NCBI RefSeq assembly: GCF_011297335.1
Contig: NZ_JAAOTJ010000032.1
Span: forward strand, 1 to 50,490
Direction of reading: 5' to 3'
Length of the DNA stretch: 50,490 nucleotides
From: Catellatospora methionotrophica
Lineage (GTDB): Bacteria > Actinomycetota > Actinomycetes > Mycobacteriales > Micromonosporaceae
The position numbers and the translations under genes were made by a program. The notes below the pieces were generated by a model that saw nothing but the letters and a program-made list of their open reading frames with translations, had not been told where the DNA came from and ran no database searches. Every line of letters starts with the position of its first letter. Positions within the stretch are counted from its first letter, which is position 1. Shown piece after piece: positions 41,423 to 49,928 of the stretch.

Positions 41423-41546
41423 GCCGAAATGATTTCGGCACATTCCGAAAGCGTTGCGGTCGCAGGTGGTACGGCATACCCGAATTTGCCTGTATGCATG
41501 CCATTGACATCGATCAGACCCTCTGCCTGAATGGACCGAAAGCGTT
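41423..41546 (+). promoter_or_regulatory. Promoter region of the secreted metalloprotease with repeated operator-like motifs
   Basis: An AT-richer patch. A 17-base palindrome GCCGAAAT-G-ATTTCGGC (41423-41439), two direct copies of CCGAAAGCGTT (41445-41455 and 41536-41546) 91 bases apart, and -35 TTGACA (41504-41509) with -10 CTGAAT (41527-41532) at 17-base spacing. One CCGAAAGCGTT is upstream, the other over the probable start of transcription, an arrangement that suits a looping repressor. The leader is about 137 bases. Confidence 0.5.
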
Positions 41547-41676
41547 TTAGATCGTCTTCGTTCGATCATCCGGTGGCAGCTCACCGCCTGCCGCGCACCA
41601 CACGCACGGTGACGGTTTCACCGTGCCCGCTCCCTCCCGATGCGCGTATCCCGGCGCGCTCGCCGAAAGGACGCCC

Positions 41677-43146
41677 ATGCACCCCTCCCCACCCCGCCGC
41701 CGATGGCCGGTCATCGTGGTGACCCTGCTGGCCCTCAGCGCCGCCGCCCCCGCCTCGGCCGCCCCGGCCGGCGCGCAGGACGGCGCCACCCCCGCCGCCC
41801 CCGGCCTGGTCTACTCCGGACTGGCCGCCGAACGCACCGGCGCGTGCGCCGGCATGTACCGCGTCACCGGCATCAACGCGACCATGTGCACCCACGGCCC
41901 CGACCCGGCCCCCGCCGGGCTGTCGGTCACCCGGTCCGTCGCTCCCCTGCCCGCGCGGGCCGCCACCGCGGCCTCTCCGCTGGCGCTGCCGGTGTGCGAG
42001 GGCGACGGCACCACCGGCCGCCGCGTCGAGGTGCTGTACGTACACGGCAGCACCAGCCGCTACAGCCAGTACCTGGAGACGTTCCGGCAGCTCGCCGAGC
42101 AGGTCGACGTCATCTTCAACGAGAGCGCCAAGGCCACCGGCGGGGAGCGGCACGTCCGCTACGTCACCGAGACCGTCGGCGGGGCATGCCGCCCGGTCGT
42201 ACGCGACGTGCAGATCGCGGACTCGGCGCTCAACGCCAACGACTGGGCCCCGCTGCTCAACGCCGTCAAGGCCGCCGGCTACGCCCGCACCGACCGCAAG
42301 TACCTGCAGTTCGTCGACGCGAACGTGTACTGCGGCATCGGCGGGTTCGCCGGAGACACCCGCAAGAGCGACGCCAACCGGTCCAACACCGGGCCGGAGT
42401 ACGCCCGCGCCGACAACGGCTGCTGGACCGCCGGGGTCGCCGCGCACGAACTCGGGCACACGCTCGGCGCGGTGAACAACAACGCCCCCAACGCCTCCGG
42501 CGCCGCGCACTGCGTCGACGAGTACGACGTCATGTGCTACAAGGACGGCCCCAACGTGGTGCTGCGCTACTCCTGCCCGAGCCAGGCCCTGGACCAGCGG
42601 CTGGACTGCAACCACGACGACTACTACCACACCAACCCGCCCGCGGGCAGCTACCTGGCGACCAACTACAACGTCGCTGACAACCTGTTCCTGATCAAGG
42701 GCGGCACCACCACGCCACCGTCCACCAACCTCGCGCTGAGCGCGACGGCGAGCGCGTCCTACACCTCGGCGTGGGAGAGCGTGCTGGCGGTCAACGACGG
42801 CATCGACCCGCCGTCGTCGAACGACACCGTCAACCGCCGCTGGGGCACCTGGCCCAACACCGGCCAGCAGTGGGCCCAGCTGACCTGGTCGGCCGCGCAG
42901 TCGGTCCGTGTCGCCGACGTCTACTTCTTCGACGACAACGGCGGCGTACGCCTGCCCGCGTCCTGGTCACTGCAGTACTGGAACGGCACCGCGTACGTCG
43001 CCGTGCCCGGCGCATCCGGCTACCCGGTGGCGGCCAACCAGTACAACCGCGTCACCTTCACCACGGTCAGCACCACCCGGCTGCGCGTCGTGCTCAACAG
43101 CGGCGCGGGCTCGGTGGGCCTGCTCGAAGTCAAGGTCACCAGCTGA
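41677..43146 (+). CDS. Secreted zinc metalloprotease with C-terminal discoidin-type (F5/8 C) domain
   Basis: 489 aa. Signal peptide 1-28 (RRRWPVIVVTLLALSAAAPASA). The catalytic part (about 60-345) has HELGHTLGAVN with His257, followed by AAHCVDEYDVMCY; the third zinc ligand is probably the His in AAHC, and DVMCY resembles a metzincin Met-turn. Eight or so cysteines suggest disulfides. A C-terminal domain (about 350-489; NLALSATASASYTSAWESVLAVNDG...LLEVKVTS) is a coagulation-factor 5/8 C-like carbohydrate- or surface-binding module. ATG 41677 after GAAAGGA. Probably degrades extracellular protein. A palindrome follows its stop. Confidence 0.82.
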   Translation: MHPSPPRRRWPVIVVTLLALSAAAPASAAPAGAQDGATPAAPGLVYSGLAAERTGACAGMYRVTGINATMCTHGPDPAPAGLSVTRSVAPLPARAATAASPLALPVCEGDGTTGRRVEVLYVHGSTSRYSQYLETFRQLAEQVDVIFNESAKATGGERHVRYVTETVGGACRPVVRDVQIADSALNANDWAPLLNAVKAAGYARTDRKYLQFVDANVYCGIGGFAGDTRKSDANRSNTGPEYARADNGCWTAGVAAHELGHTLGAVNNNAPNASGAAHCVDEYDVMCYKDGPNVVLRYSCPSQALDQRLDCNHDDYYHTNPPAGSYLATNYNVADNLFLIKGGTTTPPSTNLALSATASASYTSAWESVLAVNDGIDPPSSNDTVNRRWGTWPNTGQQWAQLTWSAAQSVRVADVYFFDDNGGVRLPASWSLQYWNGTAYVAVPGASGYPVAANQYNRVTFTTVSTTRLRVVLNSGAGSVGLLEVKVTS

Positions 43147-43156
43147 CGATCCGTAA

Positions 43157-43201
43157 GGAAGGGCACCTTGCCGACCACATTGGTGCGCAAGGTGCCCTTC
43201 C
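43157..43201. repeat. Palindromic element, family C, copy 2 (terminator-like)
   Basis: GGAAGGGCACCTTGC (43157-43171) pairs perfectly with 43187-43201 around a 15-base loop, 10 bases past the protease stop. Shares GGAAGGGCACCTT with copy 1. May serve as terminator. Confidence 0.75.
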
Positions 43202-43236
43202 ACACCACTCAACGAGGGTGGGCAGGGAGGACGCGT

Positions 43237-43800
43237 GTGAGAGCGGGATGGCGGGTGATGGTCGCGGCCGGTGTCGTGGCCGGGTTCGTGCTGGGGATGG
43301 GGGCACCGGCGGGGGCGCATCGGGGTGTGCTGCCGACGCTGCATGCCGACGGGCGGGGGTCGGTCTGGGTCACGCTCGCGTGGGATGACGGGCACCCGGT
43401 CACCGAACCGGGGCTGGCGATGCTGTCGGCCAGCAGCGATGGCGGGGCGAGTATGCCGGTCACCGCACTGCGCCCGCTCCCCCACGACCCGGCGACGCTG
43501 CCGTTGCCTGGTGCGCTGGCCGCAGGCGCGTGGACGGTCACCGTGGACGTGGCCGCGCCGGGGGTGGCGTACTGCTCCGCGCGGCTGCGGGTCGCGGCGG
43601 ACGGCGTACCCGAGACGATCCCCTGCGCCACTCCTGGCACGGCCGGTCCGGCCGCCCCGGTCGCCGCGCCCGCGTCCGGGCCGCCCGGCTGGCTGGTCGG
43701 CGCGCTGGGCGTGGCAGCAGCCGTCGGCCTCGGCGCGCTGTGGTCGCGCCGCTGCGCCAAGCGACGCCCCGCACGCCGCTTCGCATCCCCCCTTCGATAG
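43237..43800 (+). CDS. Membrane-anchored extracytoplasmic protein
   Basis: 187 aa. Signal peptide 1-27 (MVAAGVVAGFVLGMGAPAGAHR), a beta-rich Ig-like domain of about 100 residues (HADGRGSVWVTLAWDDGHPV...GAWTVTVDVAAPGVAYCSARLRV), a Pro/Ala linker and one C-terminal transmembrane helix (about 148-168) ending in basic RRCAKRRPARRF. So the domain faces outside. The family is not recognised; the AHRGV start and the fold recall CopC/YtkA-like copper-binding modules, but metal residues are few. GTG 43237 follows GGGAGG by 6 bases. The stop codon lies inside the 25-bp inverted repeat that follows. Confidence 0.68.
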   Translation: MRAGWRVMVAAGVVAGFVLGMGAPAGAHRGVLPTLHADGRGSVWVTLAWDDGHPVTEPGLAMLSASSDGGASMPVTALRPLPHDPATLPLPGALAAGAWTVTVDVAAPGVAYCSARLRVAADGVPETIPCATPGTAGPAAPVAAPASGPPGWLVGALGVAAAVGLGALWSRRCAKRRPARRFASPLR

Positions 43801-43861
43801 ACGCTGGCCTATCTGGATGAACTTTTCGTGATCAACTTCATCCAGATAGGCCAGCGTCTAT
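43797..43861. repeat. Perfect 25-bp inverted repeat (family E) overlapping a stop codon
   Basis: Arms 43797-43821 and 43837-43861 (starting ATAGACGCTGGCCTATCTGG) are exact complements around a 15-base loop. The left arm includes the TAG stop of the membrane-anchored protein gene. Very stable as RNA, so may end transcription, but its length and perfection suggest a recently copied or inserted element. Confidence 0.85.
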
Positions 43862-43941
43862 GAGCCAACGGCGCTCACACGGCGCGGAGTGATCGCGTGC
43901 GATCGACCGGCAGTGCATAAGTAACTTCTATAAGCTCGTGA

Positions 43942-43947
43942 TATGTT
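43942..43947 (+). promoter_or_regulatory. -10 box TATGTT, leaderless start of MarR gene
   Basis: TATGTT lies 6 bases before the GTG at 43954. A perfect AAGT-A-ACTT palindrome (43919-43927) is at the -35 position and could be the MarR operator. Confidence 0.45.
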
Positions 43948-43953
43948 TGAACC

Positions 43954-44403
43954 GTGGTTACGACACCGGCTGCCGGTTCCGCCGACACCGCGCAGTACGA
44001 CCTGGCCCTGACCGTGCAGCGCCTGTTCGCCGCGTTGCGGCGGCTCAGCCCGCCCGGCATCAGCCTCAGCGCCGCCGCCACCCTGGCCACCCTCGAACGC
44101 GAGGGCCCCCAGCGGCTCACCGAACTCGCGGTGCGCGAGGGCGTCACCCAGCCCGCGATGACCCAGATCGTCACCCGCCTGGAACGCGACGCGCTCGCCG
44201 CCCGGACCGCCGACCCCGCCGACCGTCGCGTCGTCCTCGTCGAGATCACTGCGGGCGGGCGCGACCTGCTCCGCCACCGCCGCGACGTACGTGCCGAACG
44301 CGTCGCGGCCCTGCTGGCCCAGCTCGACCCCGCCGACCGGGCCGCCATCGAGGCGGCCCTGCCCGCCCTCGGCCGACTGGCCGACCACGCCACCACCGCC
44401 TGA
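43954..44403 (+). CDS. MarR-family transcriptional regulator
   Basis: 149 aa. Winged helix in [67 protein letters not shown], with recognition helix [10 protein letters not shown] and wing DRRVVLV. Followed 73 bases later by a DHA2-type multidrug transporter, the classic MarR-controls-efflux arrangement. GTG start, leaderless. Confidence 0.9.
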   Translation: MVTTPAAGSADTAQYDLALTVQRLFAALRRLSPPGISLSAAATLATLEREGPQRLTELAVREGVTQPAMTQIVTRLERDALAARTADPADRRVVLVEITAGGRDLLRHRRDVRAERVAALLAQLDPADRAAIEAALPALGRLADHATTA

Positions 44404-44476
44404 CCGGTCACCGCCGACCGACGCGACTCGACCGACGCGACCCGCCCGCCTGACCCGACAGCCGAAGGCAACCCTC

Positions 44477-46225
44477 ATGAACAGCCACGAAGCCCGCTAC
44501 AAATGGGTCGCCCTGTCCAACACGACGCTCGGCATGCTGATCGCCACGATCAACTCGTCGATCGTGCTGATCTCGCTTCCGGCGATCTTCAACGGCGTGG
44601 GACTCAACCCGCTGCAGCCCGGCAACGTCGGCTACCTGCTGTGGATGCTGATGGGCTACATGCTGGTCACCGCCGTACTCGTGGTCACCCTGGGCCGCCT
44701 GGGCGACATCTACGGCCGCGTACGCATCTACAACCTCGGCTTCGCGATCTTCGCGGTCACCTCGGTGATCCTCGCCCTGGACCCGTTCACCGGCGGCGCG
44801 GGCGCGCTGTGGCTGATCGGCTGGCGGGTGGTGCAGGCCGTCGGCGGCGCGATGCTGATGGCCAACTCCGCCGCGATCATCACCGACGCGTTCCCGGCCC
44901 GCCAGCGCGGCACCGCACTGGGCATCAACGTCGTCGCCGCCATCGCGGGCTCGTTCATCGGCCTGGTGCTCGGCGGACTGCTGGCCGAGTGGAGCTGGCG
45001 CTCGATCTTCTGGGTCAACGTGCCCATCGCGGCGGTCGGCACGATCTGGGCGTACCGGTCGCTGCGCGACAACGGCGAGCGCCGCCCCGGCCGCATCGAC
45101 TGGTGGGGCAACGTCACCTTCGCGGCGGGCCTGACCATGCTGCTGGCGGCGATCACCTACGGCATCCAGCCGTACGGCGGTCACCCGATGGGCTGGACCA
45201 ACCCGTGGATCATCGCCGGGCTGACCGGCGGCGTCGTACTGCTGGCGCTGTTCGGCCTCATCGAGACCCGCGTCGCCGAGCCGATGTTCCCGCTGCACCT
45301 GTTCCGGATCGCGGCGTTCACCGGCGGCAACGTGGCCAGCCTGCTCGGCTCGATCGCCCGGGGCGGCCTGCAGTTCATGCTGATCATCTGGCTGCAGGGC
45401 ATCTGGCTGCCCCTGCACGGCTACGACTACGAGTCGACGCCGCTGTGGGCGGGCATCTACCTGCTCCCGCTGACGGTCGGCTTCCTGGCCGCCGGGCCGC
45501 TGTCCGGCGCGCTGTCGGACCGCTACGGGCCGCGCCGGTTCGCCGCGGGCGGGCTGCTGCTCATGTCGGCCTCGTTCGCCGCGCTGCTGCTGGTGCCGAC
45601 CGACTTCCACTACGGCGTGTTCGCGGCACTGGTGTTCCTCAACGGCTTCGGCGGCGGCCTGTTCTCCGCGCCGAACACCTCGCTGATCATGTCGAGTGTG
45701 CCCGCCCACCTGCGCGGGGTCGCCTCCGGAATGCGCGCCACGTTCCAGAACGCGGGCATGGTGCTGTCGATCGGCGTCTTCTTCTCGCTGATGGTGGCGG
45801 GCCTGGCCCGCTCGCTGCCGACGGCGCTGGACGCGGGCCTCACCGCGCAGGGCGTGCCCGCCGGGGCCGCGCACGCCGTGTCGCAGCTACCGCCGGTCGG
45901 CACGCTTTTCGCCGCGTTCCTCGGCTACAACCCGATCCAGGAACTCCTGGGTCCGCAGGTGCTCGGCGAGCTGCCCGCGGCGAACGCGGCCGCGCTGACC
46001 GACCGCCAGTTCTTCCCCGACCTGATCGCCGGCCCGTTCCACGACGGCCTGGTCATCGTCTTCTGGCTGGCCATCGTCATGGGCGTGCTCGGCGCCGTCG
46101 CCTCCCTGGCCGGACCCCGCCGCAGAACCACCGCCGGTGAACCCGACGCCGAGGAGGTCCTCGACGAGATGTACGGCGCCCAACCCCTGAACCCCGTCCC
46201 CGTCACCCAACCCGCCCACCGCTGA
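44477..46225 (+). CDS. MFS drug transporter, DHA2 (EmrB/QacA-like) family
   Basis: 582 aa, predicted 14 transmembrane helices, the DHA2 number. Signature motif [18 protein letters not shown] between helices 2 and 3 and motif C in the region [22 protein letters not shown] are visible; a large loop before the last helix (FHYGVF..., then [15 protein letters not shown]...) is typical. Proton-driven export of small toxic molecules; substrate unknown. ATG 44477 with a weak GAAGG site. Probably repressed by the upstream MarR. Confidence 0.9.
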   Translation: MNSHEARYKWVALSNTTLGMLIATINSSIVLISLPAIFNGVGLNPLQPGNVGYLLWMLMGYMLVTAVLVVTLGRLGDIYGRVRIYNLGFAIFAVTSVILALDPFTGGAGALWLIGWRVVQAVGGAMLMANSAAIITDAFPARQRGTALGINVVAAIAGSFIGLVLGGLLAEWSWRSIFWVNVPIAAVGTIWAYRSLRDNGERRPGRIDWWGNVTFAAGLTMLLAAITYGIQPYGGHPMGWTNPWIIAGLTGGVVLLALFGLIETRVAEPMFPLHLFRIAAFTGGNVASLLGSIARGGLQFMLIIWLQGIWLPLHGYDYESTPLWAGIYLLPLTVGFLAAGPLSGALSDRYGPRRFAAGGLLLMSASFAALLLVPTDFHYGVFAALVFLNGFGGGLFSAPNTSLIMSSVPAHLRGVASGMRATFQNAGMVLSIGVFFSLMVAGLARSLPTALDAGLTAQGVPAGAAHAVSQLPPVGTLFAAFLGYNPIQELLGPQVLGELPAANAAALTDRQFFPDLIAGPFHDGLVIVFWLAIVMGVLGAVASLAGPRRRTTAGEPDAEEVLDEMYGAQPLNPVPVTQPAHR

Positions 46226-46296
46226 GCGCGCCTGTGCCGCACGGATGGGTGATCGTGGTAGTCCGATCGGCGCTTATCCTGGGCGGCGCGCGGGCC

Positions 46297-46302
46297 TAGC
46301 GT
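46297..46302 (+). promoter_or_regulatory. -10 box TAGCGT, leaderless start
   Basis: TAGCGT lies 7 bases before the ATG of the WD40 lipoprotein gene; the same hexamer is the -10 of the MerR-type promoter at 1100-1105. Confidence 0.5.
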
Positions 46303-46309
46303 GTGGGGC

Positions 46310-47323
46310 ATGACGGCATTCCGCAGCGCGCGTCCGGCGGCGCGGGCCGCGGCGGCGCTCCTGGCCATCGGGTTCGTGGCAGCGTGCGACGGCTGGCCCG
46401 CCGCCGCGCCCGAACCCGCCCCGAGCTGCGCCGCACCCGTACGCTGTGTAGCCGTAGGCGGGCTGGCCACCACGGTCGCGTTCAGCCCGAACGGCAGCCG
46501 CTACGCGGTGGGCGGTTTCGGGGCGCTGCACGTGTTCGACACCGCCACCGGCGCGACGGTCGCCTCGATGCCGGTGCGGGACTTCGAACCTGTCTCCCAC
46601 CTGGTGTTCAGCCCCGACGGCAGCCGCCTGGCGACGCCGGTCGAGGGCGGCGTACGCCTGTGGGACACCGGCACCGGCCGCCCCGCGGGCACCCTGACCG
46701 GGCATTCGCGCATACCCATGGACCTGGCCTTCAGTCCCGACGGCACGCTGCTGGCCGGGGCGGGGCACAACGGCGTGGTCCGGCTGTGGAGCGTTGCCAC
46801 GAACAAGACCGTCGCGGTGCTGACCGGGCACACCGACTGGGTGGGCGCGGTCGCGTTCAGCCCAGACGGGACCACCCTGGCGTCCGCGGGCCAGGACGGG
46901 CTGGTCCGGCTGTGGCAGGTGGCCACCGGCACCGTCACGGCGACGCTGACCGGGCACGAGGGCCCGGTCCAGGACCTGGCGTTCGCCCCCGGCGGCAGGC
47001 TGCTGGCCAGCGCCGGCAACGACGGCACCGTGCGGATCTGGGACGTCGCGGGCGGGGCCGCGCCGCACGTGATGTCCGGACACGACGGCGTCGTCTACAC
47101 GGTCGCGTACAGCGCCGACGGAGCGTCCCTGGCCAGCGGCGGCTGGGACGGCACCGTCCGGTTGTGGCGCGCGGCCGACCACGCGCAGGCCGCGCTGCTG
47201 CCCGGCTGGATCCGCGAGGCCGACGGCCACATGGGCGGCGTCTCCGGCGTCGCCCTCAGCCCCGACGGTCACACCGTCGCCATCGCCGACGGCGCCGACC
47301 GCGTCCGCCTCTGGCCAGTCTGA
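46310..47323 (+). CDS. WD40-repeat lipoprotein
   Basis: 337 aa exported lipoprotein: basic start, hydrophobic 12-24, lipobox VAAC with Cys26, then seven WD40 repeats that close one seven-bladed propeller (FSPDG motifs with VRLWD-like ends, for example FSPDGTTLASAGQDGLVRLW). ATG 46310, not the earlier in-frame ATG at 46301, because TAGCGT lies 7 bases before it. A scaffold on the outer face of the membrane; partner unknown. It stands alone between the MFS gene and the family B repeat. Confidence 0.88.
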   Translation: MTAFRSARPAARAAAALLAIGFVAACDGWPAAAPEPAPSCAAPVRCVAVGGLATTVAFSPNGSRYAVGGFGALHVFDTATGATVASMPVRDFEPVSHLVFSPDGSRLATPVEGGVRLWDTGTGRPAGTLTGHSRIPMDLAFSPDGTLLAGAGHNGVVRLWSVATNKTVAVLTGHTDWVGAVAFSPDGTTLASAGQDGLVRLWQVATGTVTATLTGHEGPVQDLAFAPGGRLLASAGNDGTVRIWDVAGGAAPHVMSGHDGVVYTVAYSADGASLASGGWDGTVRLWRAADHAQAALLPGWIREADGHMGGVSGVALSPDGHTVAIADGADRVRLWPV

Positions 47324-47372
47324 CCACCACCCCCAGCGAGCGCGCCCCGCGCCCCGCGCCCCGCGCCCTCCG

Positions 47373-47436
47373 CGCAACTCTTTAAGAGTCGCGGCTATGA
47401 GAGCGACCTGAGGCCGCGACTCTTTAAGAGTTGCGG
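47373..47436. repeat. Inverted-repeat element, family B, complete copy
   Basis: CGCAACTCTTTAAGAGTCGC continues to GG in the left arm (47373-47394); the right arm (47415-47436) is its exact complement; 20-base spacer. Each arm is itself nearly palindromic around ACTCTTTAAGAGT, so it could fold as one long or two short hairpins. Partial copy at 1-55. Confidence 0.82.
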
Positions 47437-47517
47437 CAGAAGGGGCGGCCGGGCCGGGCGGCGGCGGGGCGGCGGGCGAGGCTGGGCGAGGGTGGGCGGC
47501 GGGTGAGGGTGGTGACA

Positions 47518-47547
47518 CGCCGGGGAGCCCCGCTCGGCTCCCCGGCG
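47518..47547 (-). terminator. Terminator of the sugar-ABC/beta-glucosidase operon
   Basis: CGCCGGGGAGCC (47518-47529) pairs perfectly with 47536-47547 around a 6-base loop. About 70 bases past the stop of the GH1 gene. Confidence 0.65.
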
Positions 47548-47616
47548 GGAGTCAAGGAGTGGGGTAACCCGGGCGCGCCGCCTTTCCACGTGCGACGCGC
47601 CCGGCCCCCACCGACA

Positions 47617-49014
47617 TCAACCGAGCCCGTTGCGCCCGATGACGCCGGCAAACCAGCGGGCACTGTCCTTCGGAGTGCGCCGCTGGGTGTCGTAGTCGAC
47701 ATGCACGATGCCGAATCGCTTGCCGTAACCGTATGCCCACTCGTAATTGTCCAACAGCGACCACGCAAGATATCCACGCATGTCCGCTCCCTCGGACAGC
47801 GCCGCGTGCACGGCCCGCAGATGCCCGTCGAGGAAACCGATCCGGTCGGCGTCGGCGACCCGTCCGCCGTCGAGCACGTCGTCGTACGCCGCCCCGTTCT
47901 CGGTGATCATCATCGGGGTGCCGGGATAGTCCGTGGCCAGCCGCATCAGCAGCTCGTACAGCGCGGACGCGTCCACCGGCCAGCCCATCGCGGTCACCGG
48001 GAGGTCCTGCTGGACGTACTCGCAGCCCTCGCTGCCCGGGTTGGCCGGTCCGCAGTCGACGCCGACCCCGGCCCGCACCCGAGACGGCTGGTAGAAGTTC
48101 ACCCCGAGCAGGTCGATCGGGGACGCGATCACGTCGGAATCCCCGGCCAGGATCAGCTCGTCGACCCCGAACCGGCCGAACAGCGCCAGCATGTCCTGCG
48201 GGTAGCCGCCGCGCAGGGTCGAGTCCAGGAAGATCCGGTTGTGCAGGCCGTCGATGTGCCGCACGGCGGCGAGGTCGTGCGGATCGTTCGGATCATCCGG
48301 GCGTACGCACGCCAGGTTCAGCGTCAGCGACACCTCCCTCGCCCCGCCCGCCCGCAGCGCCTGCACCGACAGCCCATGCCCGAGCAGCAGGTGGTGCACC
48401 GCCGACAGCGCGGCGACCGGGTCCGTGCGGCCCGGCGCGTGGTCCCCGCTGCCGTAACCGAGGAACGCCGAGCACCACGGCTCGTTCAGCGTGGTCCAGG
48501 TACGCACCCGGTCCCCCAGCCGCCCTATCGTCGCAGCGGCGAGGTCGGCCAGGTAGTACGCGGTGTCCCGGTTGGTCCAGCCGCCCCGGTCTTCGAGCAC
48601 CTGCGGCAGGTCCCAGTGGTAGAGCGTCACCATCGGGTCGATGCCGTTGTCGAGCAGCTCGTCGACGAGCCGGTCGTAGAAGTCGAGGCCACGGGCGTTG
48701 ACGGGGCCGGAGCCGTCGGGCTTGATGCGCGGCCAGGCGACGGAGAACCGGTAGGTGCCCAGCCCGAGCTGCTTCATCAGCGCGACGTCGTCGCGGTAGC
48801 GGTGGTAGTGGTCGCACGCCACGTCCCCGGAGTGCCCCTGGAAGACCTTCCCCGGCGTACGCGCGTACGTGTCCCAGATCGACGGCGTCCGGCCGTCCTC
48901 GGTCGCGGCCCCCTCGATCTGGTACGAGGCGGTCGCCGCGCCCCAGCGGAAGCCCTCGGGGAACCGGAGTCCGGTCAGCTCGTCGAGCCGCCGGTCGGGT
49001 GCCACAGCCGTCAC
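47617..49014 (-). CDS. Beta-glucosidase, glycoside hydrolase family 1
   Basis: 465 aa, normal GH1 length. Catalytic acid/base Glu178 in TLNEPW and nucleophile Glu372 in ITENGA; N-terminal signature FRWGAATASYQIEG. Retaining enzyme that splits cellobiose and other beta-glucosides in the cytoplasm (no signal peptide). The GTG at 49014 overlaps the stop of the permease (GTGA), so it is coupled to a sugar ABC transporter, as bglC is to cebFG in streptomycetes. Confidence 0.93.
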   Translation of the reverse strand: MTAVAPDRRLDELTGLRFPEGFRWGAATASYQIEGAATEDGRTPSIWDTYARTPGKVFQGHSGDVACDHYHRYRDDVALMKQLGLGTYRFSVAWPRIKPDGSGPVNARGLDFYDRLVDELLDNGIDPMVTLYHWDLPQVLEDRGGWTNRDTAYYLADLAAATIGRLGDRVRTWTTLNEPWCSAFLGYGSGDHAPGRTDPVAALSAVHHLLLGHGLSVQALRAGGAREVSLTLNLACVRPDDPNDPHDLAAVRHIDGLHNRIFLDSTLRGGYPQDMLALFGRFGVDELILAGDSDVIASPIDLLGVNFYQPSRVRAGVGVDCGPANPGSEGCEYVQQDLPVTAMGWPVDASALYELLMRLATDYPGTPMMITENGAAYDDVLDGGRVADADRIGFLDGHLRAVHAALSEGADMRGYLAWSLLDNYEWAYGYGKRFGIVHVDYDTQRRTPKDSARWFAGVIGRNGLG

Positions 49015-49928
49015 GACTTCACCGCTCCCTGCATGATTCCTCCGATGATGTACTTGCCGAGCAGCGCGAACACGACCAGCAGCGGGATGGTCGCGATGGC
49101 GGTTCCGGTGAGCGACAGCGAGTAGTCCTGGATGTAGCCGCTGGCCAGGGTCGACAGCGCGGTCTGTACGGTCGGGTCCTCGGGGGTGAGCACGACCAGC
49201 GGCCAGAAGAAGTCGTTCCACGCCGACATGAAGGTGAGCATGCCCAGCACGGCCGCCGCCGGTTTCGACGCGGGCAGGACCACGTGCCAGAAGATCCGGA
49301 ACGTGTGGCAGCCGTCGACGCGGGCGGCCTCGATCAGCTCGCTGGGCACGGCCTCGCGCAGGAACTGGGTCATGAAGAAGACGCCGAACGCGGTGACCAG
49401 GCCGGGTGCGACGACGGCGTACATGGTGCCGGTCCACTCGATCTTCGCCATCAGCAGGTAGAGCGGGATGATACCGAGCTGGGTGGGGACCATCATCGTC
49501 GCGATGACCATGACCAGCATGGCGTTGCGGCCCTTGAAGTTCAGCTTCGCGAACGAGAACCCGGCCAGCGTGGAGAACAGCACGACGCTGATCGTGATCG
49601 AGACGGAGACCAGGAACGAGTTGGTCAGCGCCCTGGCGAAGTCCACGGTCCCGAAGGCGCGTTCCAGGTTCGCGAAGAGGTTCGGGCCGATGCCCAGCGG
49701 CGGCGGGACCTGGCCCAGGATGCCGTTGTCGTGCGACGCCACGACCAGTGACCAGTAGAGCGGGAATCCCGAGAACAGCGCGAGTCCGGCCAGCGCCAGG
49801 TAGGCGAGCTTGCCGGGACGCCGGTCGGCCATGAACGACTTCCGGCGTCGCCGGATCACCTGCGGCTCGGCCGCGACAGCGGGAGCCGTGCGGGTCGGCG
49901 CACCGGTCAGGGGTGTCGTGGTGGTCAT
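49011..49928 (-). CDS. Sugar ABC transporter permease, MalG/CebG type
   Basis: 305 aa, six predicted transmembrane helices. The coupling loop EAARVDGCHTFRIFWHVVLPASKP is the EAA motif that docks the ATPase. Belongs to the CUT1 group importing di- and oligosaccharides. ATG 49928 follows GGAGGTCC and overlaps the first permease stop (ATGA). The binding protein and ATPase are not in the window; in related cellobiose systems the ATPase is encoded elsewhere. Confidence 0.93.
   Translation of the reverse strand: MTTTTPLTGAPTRTAPAVAAEPQVIRRRRKSFMADRRPGKLAYLALAGLALFSGFPLYWSLVVASHDNGILGQVPPPLGIGPNLFANLERAFGTVDFARALTNSFLVSVSITISVVLFSTLAGFSFAKLNFKGRNAMLVMVIATMMVPTQLGIIPLYLLMAKIEWTGTMYAVVAPGLVTAFGVFFMTQFLREAVPSELIEAARVDGCHTFRIFWHVVLPASKPAAAVLGMLTFMSAWNDFFWPLVVLTPEDPTVQTALSTLASGYIQDYSLSLTGTAIATIPLLVVFALLGKYIIGGIMQGAVKS

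Larger units (their letters stand above)
47324..47616. other. 293-base gene-free spacer
   Basis: Holds a GCGCCCC short tandem repeat (about 47341-47368), the complete family B inverted repeat (47373-47436), a G-rich stretch (47440-47510) and the beta-glucosidase terminator (47518-47547). No gene seen. Confidence 0.7.
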
